Shown piece after piece: positions 1 to 6,960 of a stretch of 64,000 nucleotides of DNA. Below the pieces are notes generated by a model. It saw only the letters and a program-made list of their open reading frames with translations. It searched no databases and had not been told where the DNA came from. Both the position numbers and the translations under genes were made by a program. Source of the DNA: CAVVEQ01 sp963828855 (lineage in GTDB: Bacteria; Chloroflexota; Anaerolineae; Anaerolineales; Anaerolineaceae); NCBI GenBank assembly GCA_963828855.1, contig CAWHGB010000002.1, positions 806,001 through 870,000 on the forward strand. The letters are read 5' to 3'. The stretch's first letter is position 1. Each line of letters starts with the position of its first letter.

Positions 1-979
1 TCAATACACCCGGTGAATTTGGAGAAGAATTTCCGCTCGCTGAAACCCCGTTAAAGGTAACCGAGCTATTGGAATTAATCGTTTCAACCACCAGACCCGA
101 TACGATGGTTCCACCCGAATCCACCCCTCCATTCTCGTTAAAACTGCTGTTGGTTACAGTGATCGATCCGGACGTTCCGGTTCTCAGATATGCGCCCCCA
201 CCCGCGTTCCCGCTGGCATCCACATTCGTGACAACAATCGAACCATTCAATGTTTCCACCATGATGCCGGAACTGGTTGAATCGTGATTTGTCACCACAA
301 GGTTCTTCAGGTTCTGGGTGCCGCTCATATTCGAAAGTGTTATCGCGCCATACGCCTCGCCACTTCGAGTCGTATCGACACAGATATTGCTGATCGTAAA
401 ACCTCCAGTAAAATTCATGAATTCCAGAGGGGTGGAAATGGTTACATCGGGGGAATTCGTACTAGGATCAAGGGAAGGGCCGATAATACCCTTTATTGAA
501 GTGGATGAATAAGGTTTCCCAGTATCGTAATAAAGGCTGAGAACAGAGACTATTTCACCACCTGCATAAAAATTTTCTACATGGATCAATCCATCCGAGG
601 GAATCAGACCTAGATTGATATCCGCAAATGCTAGGGAAAAATTATCATATTCCTGTAAACCAAAACTGCTGTTGAACCAGACGGGTTTCGTCACAGCCGC
701 TGCCATCAGCATCGGACTGCTCAAGGCCATCACCTCCCCCAAGCCTTCTTCTGGGGTTTCAGTCAACACCGGGTCGGGGGTCGGGCTTGTGGTGGGATCC
801 GGTGTGGGCGTTTCTGTTTGAGTCGGTTCGGTAGGCGCAGGAGTAGCTGACTCCGTAGGCGTTACATCCGGGGTGGGAGTCACATCCTCCGCGTGAACAG
901 CGGTGGCTGCACCAAGAAATAATGCGGTTCCAAGTAAAAATCCCGCAAGTATAATTACAACCCTGAAATTTGTCTTCAT
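1..979 (-). CDS. Secreted beta-helix protein, N-terminal part (3' end outside window)
   Basis: The minus-strand frame is open from ATG at 979 to the window edge, giving about 326 residues. A Shine-Dalgarno AGGAGG sits just upstream, which fixes the start. Residues 1-30 form a signal peptide (hydrophobic core VVIILAGFLLGTALFLGAA, cleavage near HAEDV). A low-complexity Thr/Pro/Glu linker follows to about residue 75. From about residue 165 onward there are short coils of the type VTNVDASGNAGGGAYLRT and VTNSSFNENGG, typical of right-handed parallel beta-helix proteins. It resembles the three giant proteins at the right end of the window but has its own N-terminal segment between linker and helix. 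Function is unknown; a surface or adhesin role is inference only. Confidence 0.8.
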   Translation of the reverse strand, partial: MKTNFRVVIILAGFLLGTALFLGAATAVHAEDVTPTPDVTPTESATPAPTEPTQTETPTPDPTTSPTPDPVLTETPEEGLGEVMALSSPMLMAAAVTKPVWFNSSFGLQEYDNFSLAFADINLGLIPSDGLIHVENFYAGGEIVSVLSLYYDTGKPYSSTSIKGIIGPSLDPSTNSPDVTISTPLEFMNFTGGFTISNICVDTTRSGEAYGAITLSNMSGTQNLKNLVVTNHDSTSSGIMVETLNGSIVVTNVDASGNAGGGAYLRTGTSGSITVTNSSFNENGGVDSGGTIVSGLVVETINSNSSVTFNGVSASGNSSPNSPGVL

Positions 980-1165
980 GGCTCCTCCTGGAGGGGGAAT
1001 TGAATTCACCTGGTATTCCACCCGCTATCAGTATACAATTTTTTCTCTTTTTTTCTCCTAACAAATTGGTAAACTTCGATCTAGAATTGCGAAATTTTTT
1101 ATCGTAACCTCCCGGATCTTCAACAACCAAAAATCTAATTCCCGAATCAATAATCTCCCCTCAGG

Positions 1166-1171
1166 TATAAT
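1166..1171 (+). promoter_or_regulatory. TATAAT -10 box of the parvulin gene, possible leaderless start
   Basis: A perfect TATAAT ends 7 bases before the ATG at 1179, and the intervening bases (cagcccc) hold no Shine-Dalgarno. Transcription would start at or within a base of the start codon. Confidence 0.55.
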
Positions 1172-1178
1172 CAGCCCC

Positions 1179-2054
1179 ATGCGTTTTCAGAAAATATTAC
1201 TCCCTCTTTTCGCGTTCACCCTCGCCGGCTGTTCTGTCGTGTCCTCTTTGCAGCCCACGGTTACACCCACAGCCACTCCTGCGCCACCCACCCCCACCCC
1301 GATTCCCGCAGCGGCCATCGTAAATGGGGAAATAATCCCCCTGGCGGATTACAACGCCTCGCTCCAGCAACTCCAAACCGCCCAGACAGAAACCGGAAAG
1401 ACTGCCACGCCCGAAGAACAGAAGCAATTGGTTCTGGATGACCTGGTCGCTCAAACCCTCCTGGCTCAAGCGGCCACGCAAGCCGGTCACATGGTGGATG
1501 ATGCCGCACTCCAAACCCGTGTGGACCAATTCTCCTCTACGCTCGGCGGGCAGGAAAAGCTGGCTGATTGGATCATCCGCAATGGATTTGATGACGGTTC
1601 TTTTCGCTCCACCCTGCGAAGGTCCATGATGTCTGCATGGCAGCGGGATCAGCTCCTAGCAGCCGTTCCTGTCACCGCCGAACAGGTTCATGCCCGGCAG
1701 ATCCTTGTTCTGCATGAGCAGACAGCCAATGACTTATACGCCCAACTGCAAGCTGGCGCAGATTTTGCAACACTTGCTTATCGCTATGACCCGCTCACTG
1801 GCGGCGACCTAGGTTGGTTCCCCCGCGGGGGTCTCACCCAGCCCGCGGTGGAAGAGGCAGCTTTTTCCCTGAAACCCGGGGAATTCAGCGCCGTGATCCC
1901 CACCAGCTTTGGCTACCAGATCGTGCAGGTCCTAGATAAAGAATCTGCCCACCAGCTCGCACCCGAAGCGCTCCTGAACGCCCAGCAAAAGGCTCTACTC
2001 GACTGGGTCACCCAGCAGAAAGCCTCGGCCAGTATCCAGGTGCAGGTTCCCTGA
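1179..2054 (+). CDS. SurA/PrsA-like peptidyl-prolyl isomerase lipoprotein
   Basis: 291 residues. The lipoprotein signal has lipobox LAGC with Cys18, followed by a Thr/Pro linker to about residue 45. A SurA-N-like helical segment (about 47-165, starting AAIVNGEIIPLADYNASL) precedes a parvulin rotamase domain (about 170-270) beginning VHARQILVL and containing GGDLGWFPRGGL and a closing FGYQIVQVLD. The family catalyses cis-trans isomerisation of prolyl bonds and helps fold exported proteins, here on the outer face of the membrane. There is no frameshift. The start is supported by the signal peptide directly after it; there is no visible ribosome binding site, only a TATAAT 7 bases upstream. The next gene follows after 27 bases and may be co-transcribed. 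Confidence 0.88.
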   Translation: MRFQKILLPLFAFTLAGCSVVSSLQPTVTPTATPAPPTPTPIPAAAIVNGEIIPLADYNASLQQLQTAQTETGKTATPEEQKQLVLDDLVAQTLLAQAATQAGHMVDDAALQTRVDQFSSTLGGQEKLADWIIRNGFDDGSFRSTLRRSMMSAWQRDQLLAAVPVTAEQVHARQILVLHEQTANDLYAQLQAGADFATLAYRYDPLTGGDLGWFPRGGLTQPAVEEAAFSLKPGEFSAVIPTSFGYQIVQVLDKESAHQLAPEALLNAQQKALLDWVTQQKASASIQVQVP

Positions 2055-2081
2055 TCAACACCCGGCAAGCGGAGGAACCTT

Positions 2082-2834
2082 TTGCAGCAAGATCCATCAT
2101 CCTATATTCAAGAATTCCCTGATGACATCCTGGTGGATGAAAAACGGAGGCGTTCTGATCGCCTTTGGAATGTATTCACCATCGTTATGCTGATCCTTAT
2201 GGTCGGACTTTGCGCGGTTTTTTATATGATCTTTTCCAACCCGGATTCTCCCCTGAATCCCGCCCCCCCGCCCACCATGCCGGTGCTCATCATCCTGCCC
2301 ACCTCCACTGCCACCCAGCGTGCCCTCCCACCCACCTGGACCCCCACTGTCATTACGGTCACCCCCTCGGTCACCCCAACGACCGGACTTCAGGCCACTC
2401 TCCCCCTAGGTACCGTTGAACCCACCGCGACCCGCGATCTTTCTGCATCCGCCCCCTTCGTACTTCAGGGAGCCCCGATGGCGGTCGCCGATAGCCTTTT
2501 CCGGGGACCAAGTGACTGTAAATGGATGGGGGTTGCCGGGAACGTGTATGACCTGCAGGGACGCCCGGTCATCGGGCTTAAGGTTCGCCTCGGGGGCGTG
2601 TTAAACGGAAAATCAATCACCCCCGAACGCACCACCCTTACGGGACTCGCCCGGGCATACGGGGAATCCGGCTACGAGTTCAAGCTAGCTGATCAACCCA
2701 TAGGTTCCACCAGCGCACTCTGGATCCGGTTATACGACCAGCAGGATATTCCGATCTCTGATAAGACCTATTTCGACACTTACAATGATTGCGCCAAGAA
2801 CCTGGTATTGGTGAACTATAAGCAGGTACGCTGA
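2082..2834 (+). CDS. Single-pass membrane protein with Thr/Pro linker and extracellular domain
   Basis: 250 residues starting at TTG, chosen because GGAGG lies just upstream and there is no in-frame ATG before the membrane segment. About 30 cytoplasmic residues rich in charge lead into one transmembrane helix (about 29-50, VFTIVMLILMVGLCAVFYMIF). A Pro/Thr-rich linker runs to about 135, then a globular C-terminal domain (DCKWMGVAGNVYDLQGRPVIGLKVRLGG...) follows that resembles a carboxypeptidase regulatory-like, surface-exposed beta fold. Function is not recognised. It probably shares an operon with the upstream parvulin gene, being 27 bases downstream and followed by a terminator hairpin. Confidence 0.7.
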   Translation: MQQDPSSYIQEFPDDILVDEKRRRSDRLWNVFTIVMLILMVGLCAVFYMIFSNPDSPLNPAPPPTMPVLIILPTSTATQRALPPTWTPTVITVTPSVTPTTGLQATLPLGTVEPTATRDLSASAPFVLQGAPMAVADSLFRGPSDCKWMGVAGNVYDLQGRPVIGLKVRLGGVLNGKSITPERTTLTGLARAYGESGYEFKLADQPIGSTSALWIRLYDQQDIPISDKTYFDTYNDCAKNLVLVNYKQVR

Positions 2835-2868
2835 TAGATCAGCCGATTCTTCTGGGATAAATCTCGAG

Positions 2869-2896
2869 AGGTTCTTCTCCAACGAAGAACCTTTTC
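2869..2896 (+). terminator. Rho-independent terminator
   Basis: AGGTTCTTC / GAAGAACCT stem with a six-base loop followed by TTTT, 34 bases after the membrane-protein stop codon. Confidence 0.65.
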
Positions 2897-2947
2897 ATTT
2901 CCCGCGACCTTAACATCATTACCCGGCTTGAAGCGAAATATTCAAAT

Positions 2948-4063
2948 TCAAACTGAACTGCATCCCCGGCTTTCTTCCCCGGGATCGGCATCAGCCGGGC
3001 GGTGAGCGGTTTGGATAAGCCGGGTGGAAATTCCCGCCAGATCCATCAACACCGCTGCGATCTGTTCCTGAGTGGTATCCCCAGGGAGCGGCACCGTATC
3101 CAGTCCAGTCCCGCAAAGACAGGAGTAGAGCATAAGGTCACCAATCTCGAGGCTGCCTTGATCGGCTCTAGTCGCTAGGCCAGTATCCTCCAGAACAGGT
3201 AACATCAGTCCATTGAATCCCACCTTCTGCCAGTTGCCTTCATCTAAAATCCCGGCCAGGAAGGCAGCAGCGGCGGCGGATCCGTGTCCGCCGAGCGCTG
3301 GGATTCCCAGCGATTCGAGCGCGTACCCGATGGAACTCATCTCTCCCGGATAGGGTGCAGGGGTGAAATCGAATCCTTTGAAAACCAGCGGGAATTCCTG
3401 CTGATGTGAACTGCAGATTTCTGCCATCCGCGCTGCTGCTTCCTCTAGAACAGCCAGGGATCTTTGGCGGGCTTCACGAAAACTCCCCGCATCCCGAAAC
3501 GCAGCGACAAACACATCCGCGCATTCCACCGCGATGCTGAAGGCGGGTTCAGCTCCCTCTCCGTAGGCTGCCGGGAAATAGGGGGTGAATGGCTTCACCC
3601 CTGCCAAGGCGGCAAAGCGCAGGTTGGCGAAGCCGTCCTTTTCGATACCAGCGGTCTTGTGGATAATCCCGGCTGCCGCGCGAATGGCTGCTGGTACGAT
3701 CTTCCCATCCTTATCAAGTAGATTTGCAGCGCAAAAAACCGATTTGGTAATGGTAAGCAATTCCGGGATCATCGCGTAGCTTTCCGGGTTTTCAGGCAGA
3801 GCAGGACCCATTGAGACATACGCAAATCCCCGCTCCAATGCCTTCTCTTCCAGTTTTTTCGCCAGGATTACCCCGCTTTCCAGGCAACCGCTTGGGCACA
3901 TCTCTGCGAATGGCACCGTCGCGAGCCGCCGGGATTGGACTTCAAAGCCAGCCTCTCCTAATCGCTGCACCACCTGTTCTGCGATCTTACCAAGCAGGTC
4001 AAGAGTTTTCCCCGCACCGGTTGCCCCGGGGTCATAGAAACAGGTGATGGATCGAATTTTCAT
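2948..4063 (-). CDS. DUF711 family protein
   Basis: 371 residues beginning MKIRSITCFYDPG. The segments KTLDLLGKIAEQVVQRL, KGFDFTPAPYPGEMSSIGYALE, GGHGSAAAAAFLAGIL and GFNGLMLPVLEDTGLA match what I know of the DUF711 / UPF0210 family, which has no firmly assigned reaction. It is soluble, with no signal peptide. Its start overlaps the stop of the trmH-like gene (TAATG), so the two are probably translationally coupled. The last gene of the macro domain / trmH / DUF711 set. No frameshift. Confidence 0.8.
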   Translation of the reverse strand: MKIRSITCFYDPGATGAGKTLDLLGKIAEQVVQRLGEAGFEVQSRRLATVPFAEMCPSGCLESGVILAKKLEEKALERGFAYVSMGPALPENPESYAMIPELLTITKSVFCAANLLDKDGKIVPAAIRAAAGIIHKTAGIEKDGFANLRFAALAGVKPFTPYFPAAYGEGAEPAFSIAVECADVFVAAFRDAGSFREARQRSLAVLEEAAARMAEICSSHQQEFPLVFKGFDFTPAPYPGEMSSIGYALESLGIPALGGHGSAAAAAFLAGILDEGNWQKVGFNGLMLPVLEDTGLATRADQGSLEIGDLMLYSCLCGTGLDTVPLPGDTTQEQIAAVLMDLAGISTRLIQTAHRPADADPGEESRGCSSV

Positions 4064-4842
4064 TATTTTCTTTGCCTCAATACCTCAAAGATCAGGATAC
4101 TGCCCGCTACGGCAGCATTCAAAGATTCACTCTTGCCTGGCATCGGGATGCTGATTCGTCCACCCGCCAACCGGCGCGCCTGTGGTGATACTCCAACCGC
4201 TTCACCCCCGATGATCAACACGAGTGGGTTGGAAAGGTTGAATTCCCACATGGGTTCGCCCGCCATATCCGCGATTAGGATCAGTGGCCTCCCAGCCTGT
4301 TGCGTGGAAATTTCCTCCGCAATTTCAGACCAGTTCCGCTCCCGGATCGGAAGGCGGAAGTGCCCGCCCATCCCCGAGCGAACCACTTTGGGGGAGAAAG
4401 GGTCCACTGTTCCCGGGGTTACGATAAATTCCTCCACCCCCGCAGCGGCAGCGGAACGGATCAGCGTGCCCAGGTTGCCCGGATCGCGGATCTCATCCGC
4501 GATCACCGTGAATGTTTTTCCCGTCGGGATTCGCTGATTGGGAATGGGAACCACCGCCAGGATCCCCTGCGAGGTTTCTGTATCGCTTAGGGATGCCAGC
4601 AGAAGTTCAGGGACTTCATCGACCTCACAACCTTCCCTCTCCAGCCTCTGGGTGAGGTCCTTCCCTTTTTCGGATATCCGCGGTGTGAAGAGAACCAGGC
4701 GGGGTTTTATCCCTGCTGAGGTCGCTTCTTCACATAAACGCACACCTTCCAGTACGAACTCCCCGAATTCCTCCCGGGATTTTCGCTGGCTCAGGAGGCT
4801 GCGGATATGAAGCACCTTTGGATTGCTTTTTGAGGATATCAT
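4063..4842 (-). CDS. TrmH/SpoU family RNA 2'-O-methyltransferase
   Basis: 259 residues. The N-terminal substrate-binding part (about 1-95, MISSKSNPKVLHIRSLLSQRKSREEFGEFVLEG) precedes a SPOUT methyltransferase domain. Family motifs are visible: NLGTLIRSAAAAGV (motif 1), LVLIIGGEAVGVS (motif 2) and IPMPGKSESLNAAVA (motif 3) with the trefoil-knot SAM site. The family methylates the ribose of a nucleotide in rRNA or tRNA; RlmB-like activity is plausible but the exact target cannot be read from sequence. It lies one base after the macro-domain stop and overlaps the DUF711 start, so the three form a tight operon. Confidence 0.88.
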   Translation of the reverse strand: MISSKSNPKVLHIRSLLSQRKSREEFGEFVLEGVRLCEEATSAGIKPRLVLFTPRISEKGKDLTQRLEREGCEVDEVPELLLASLSDTETSQGILAVVPIPNQRIPTGKTFTVIADEIRDPGNLGTLIRSAAAAGVEEFIVTPGTVDPFSPKVVRSGMGGHFRLPIRERNWSEIAEEISTQQAGRPLILIADMAGEPMWEFNLSNPLVLIIGGEAVGVSPQARRLAGGRISIPMPGKSESLNAAVAGSILIFEVLRQRK

Positions 4843-4843
4843 C

Positions 4844-5392
4844 TCAACTGGTCAAATTTTGGAAGACGTCCAGAAAAGCGTCCAGGGCATGTTTTGAATA
4901 CAGAACCACCCGTATCTCTTTTATTTTCCCTGCCGGTTGTGTGTGACAATAAGCCAGGATGGCTTCGAGCATGCCTTCGGCGGCGATGTAATACGGAACC
5001 CCATAGATGCCGGTGGAGATGGCTGGAAAGGCGATGGAAGTGAGATCCAGTTTTTCTGCCAGGTGCAGGGAAGCGGTGGTGCAAATGCCCAGCTTTTTCT
5101 TTTCCTCCCCATCCCCCCAGACGGGCCCCACCGCGTGGATAATGTACTTGCAGGGCAGGTTGCCAGCGTGGGTGTAAGCAGGGTTGGAGTGTGAAACGCT
5201 GCCGTATTTGGCGACCCAGGCTTCGCTTTCGCGGCGGATCACATCCCCGCCTCGGCGCGTGATCTCCCCCGCCAATCCACCGCCTTGGGTCAGCTTGACA
5301 TTCGCCGCGTTTACGATCGCATCCGTCTTCTGGAAAGTAAGGTCCCCCTGCAGGATATCCAAACTGGTATCGGCTTCCATCCAGTGCATCAT
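4844..5392 (-). CDS. Macro-domain protein (ADP-ribose / O-acetyl-ADP-ribose hydrolase type)
   Basis: 182 residues. Starts at a double ATG behind GGAGAAAAAA. The macro-domain pattern is clear: LDILQGDLTFQKTDAIVNAANVKL at the N-terminus, GGGLAGEITRRGG as the ligand loop, then YIIHAVGPVWG and IAFPAISTGIYGVP as the second phosphate-binding loop. Members bind ADP-ribose and many hydrolyse O-acetyl-ADP-ribose or remove ADP-ribose from proteins. First gene of the operon with the TrmH-like and DUF711 genes. Intact frame. Confidence 0.9.
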   Translation of the reverse strand: MMHWMEADTSLDILQGDLTFQKTDAIVNAANVKLTQGGGLAGEITRRGGDVIRRESEAWVAKYGSVSHSNPAYTHAGNLPCKYIIHAVGPVWGDGEEKKKLGICTTASLHLAEKLDLTSIAFPAISTGIYGVPYYIAAEGMLEAILAYCHTQPAGKIKEIRVVLYSKHALDAFLDVFQNLTS

Positions 5393-5430
5393 TTTTTTCT
5401 CCGTGAGTTGAATTTGATTGATCTAATTAT

Positions 5431-5469
5431 ACAAAACAAAAAACGGGATGGCGTCGACGCCATCCCGTT
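5431..5469 (-). terminator. Terminator of the infC-rpmI-rplT operon
   Basis: AACGGGATGGCG / CGCCATCCCGTT forms a 12-13 bp perfect hairpin (5442-5469). On the minus strand it is followed by TTTTGTTTTGT. It lies 20 bases after the rplT stop codon. Confidence 0.85.
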
Positions 5470-5489
5470 ATCAGGCAGAATTTTCAGGA

Positions 5490-5840
5490 CTACCCGGCTT
5501 TTGCCTGGGCTACCACTGCCGAAAAAGCCTGCGGATCGCGCACGGCCAGGTCGGCCAGCATCTTGCGGTTCAATTCAATGTTGGAAACTTTCATGGCATG
5601 AATGAACTGGCTGTAGGATAACCCGTTCAACCGCGCGGCGGCATTGATGCGGGTGATCCACAACTTGCGCAGGTCGCGGCGACGAACGCGGCGGTCGCGT
5701 GTGGCGTACCACATGCTTTTCAACATGGATTCATTGGCGCGGCGGATCAGAATATGCCGGGTACCGCGGAATCCCTTGGCTTGCTTCAATATTTTCTTAT
5801 GTCTCAGGTGCCCGTGCGGGCCGCCTTTTACACGTGACAT
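5490..5840 (-). CDS. rplT: 50S ribosomal protein L20
   Basis: 116 residues, full length for L20. The N-terminus MSRVKGGPHGHLRHKKILKQ and the motif LWITRINAAARLNGLSYSQF are diagnostic. L20 binds 23S rRNA early in large-subunit assembly, and in studied bacteria it represses its own operon. Third gene of infC-rpmI-rplT, 90 bases after rpmI, and followed by a strong terminator. Frame intact. Confidence 0.97.
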   Translation of the reverse strand: MSRVKGGPHGHLRHKKILKQAKGFRGTRHILIRRANESMLKSMWYATRDRRVRRRDLRKLWITRINAAARLNGLSYSQFIHAMKVSNIELNRKMLADLAVRDPQAFSAVVAQAKAG

Positions 5841-5930
5841 GCAATTACTCCTTTGCGAACCCCTGGGCGCCGGTTTTCACCAGTTGCGAGCACCCAACAG
5901 CCGCACTAAAGAATGGATACGATTGGGCTA

Positions 5931-6158
5931 CTATCCCATATTGGGGTTGAGCCGTTTGACGCGCTGAATGATGGCATCGCCCTTCACGGGGATCATCTCG
6001 CTCAGCAGGGCCTTGGTGCGTTTCGAGGTGCGGCGGCGTAAATGGCTTTTGCCACCCTTGGTTCGCACCAGCATGCCCGACCCGGTCAGGCGGAACCGTT
6101 TGGAGGTCGCCTTGTGGGTCTTCAGTTTGATCTTGCCTACTTTTGTCTTTCTGGGCAC
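5931..6158 (-). CDS. rpmI: 50S ribosomal protein L35
   Basis: 75 residues from a GTG start. An in-frame ATG exists five codons upstream (6173), but the bases it spans contain the ribosome binding site AAGGAG, placed correctly for the GTG, and L35 proteins begin (M)PRKTKxGKIKLKTHK. The GTG at 6158 is therefore the likely start. Body motifs KTHKATSKRFRLTGSG and KGGKSHLRRRTSKRTKALLSEM match L35. Part of the large ribosomal subunit. Confidence 0.95.
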   Translation of the reverse strand: MPRKTKVGKIKLKTHKATSKRFRLTGSGMLVRTKGGKSHLRRRTSKRTKALLSEMIPVKGDAIIQRVKRLNPNMG

Positions 6159-6180
6159 AACAAACTCCTTCAAAAATAAT

Positions 6181-6213
6181 AAAAAACGGCTGCTTACGCA
6201 GCCGCCTATTATA
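6181..6213 (-). promoter_or_regulatory. Hairpin with T-run and possible internal promoter between infC and rpmI
   Basis: CGGCTGC / GCAGCCG (6187-6204) followed on the minus strand by TTTTTT is an intrinsic-terminator-like element just ahead of rpmI. Immediately upstream is TGGTATAAT, an extended -10 box (TATAAT at 6208-6213). This could be an attenuator or a separate rpmI-rplT start point; the sequence does not decide between them. Confidence 0.55.
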
Positions 6214-6230
6214 CCAGAACTTTACGGGTT

Positions 6231-6849
6231 TTATTCTTTCACGGTTTCAGCAACCGCTGCTTTTTCCTCAGTTTTTACTTCTGGTTTCTTTTCGTCCTCG
6301 GCGACCGGTTTTGGTTGCGCTGCAGGTTTGGCTTTAGGTTTTCCCGGCGATAGCACCATGGTCATCGTGCGCCCTTCGATACCGGGCGCGGCTTCCACGA
6401 TGCAAATATCCTCCAGCTCAACAGCGATCTCTTTCAAGGTCTTCAAGAGCAATATCCGGGTAATCGATCTCCCGGCCGCGGAAACGAATTGTAACCCGTA
6501 CTTTATTGCCCTGTTTGAGCCACTCGCGGGCTTTCTTTGTTTTATAGTACCGGTCACCAGCGCTTGTTTTGGGACGAAAGCGGATTTCCTTGACTTCTAT
6601 CTTGGTCTGTGCCTTGCGGGCTTCGCGTTCCTTCTTTTCCCGTTCAAAGTTGAACTTGCCGAAATCGAGGATGCGGCAGACGGGCGGTTCCCGATCCGGG
6701 GCTACCTCGATCAGGTCCAGCCCAGCCTGGGCGGCAAGCTGAAGCGCTTTTTCAATTGGAACGACCCCGATATTCTCCTTGTTAGGCCCGATCACCTGCA
6801 CCTGCGGGGACCGGATAGCTTCGTTGACCCTTAAAGTATTATTACTGAT
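6231..6849 (-). CDS. infC: Translation initiation factor IF-3, ATC start codon, one frameshift
   Basis: Reading upstream from the first in-frame ATG/GTG-type codon, the IF-3 N-terminus (ISNNTLRVNEAIRSPQVQVIGPNKENIGV) continues to an ATC at 6847-6849, eight bases after AGGAGG. IF-3 genes are known for rare AUU/AUC start codons that let IF-3 repress itself, so ATC is the likely start. The domain linker and C-terminal domain follow (RILDFGKFNFEREKKEREARK; KVRVTIRFRGREID). The frame breaks near 6445; the other frame resumes with LKTLKEIAVELEDICIVEAAPGIEGRTM. The reconstructed protein is about 206 residues with a Lys/Ala/Glu-rich tail of about 36 residues beyond usual IF-3 length. IF-3 is essential, so the break is most likely a sequencing error. 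Confidence 0.93.
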
Positions 6850-6960
6850 GGCGAATTCCTCCTAAATGATGATACTGAATTATACCGGATGATTAAGATT
6901 AATTAAATCCGGTATCATATTATAACTGAAAGGTGCAAGTGAAAAATATATACCTGCCTC

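Noticed and set aside
759..1130. 123-codon minus-strand open frame over the gene D start
   Set aside because: Out of frame with the signal peptide and linker of gene D, which has a perfect ribosome binding site at 979.
6418..6557. infC break considered as programmed frameshifting
   Set aside because: No slippery heptamer or pseudoknot is evident, and single-base breaks occur in many unrelated genes of the window.
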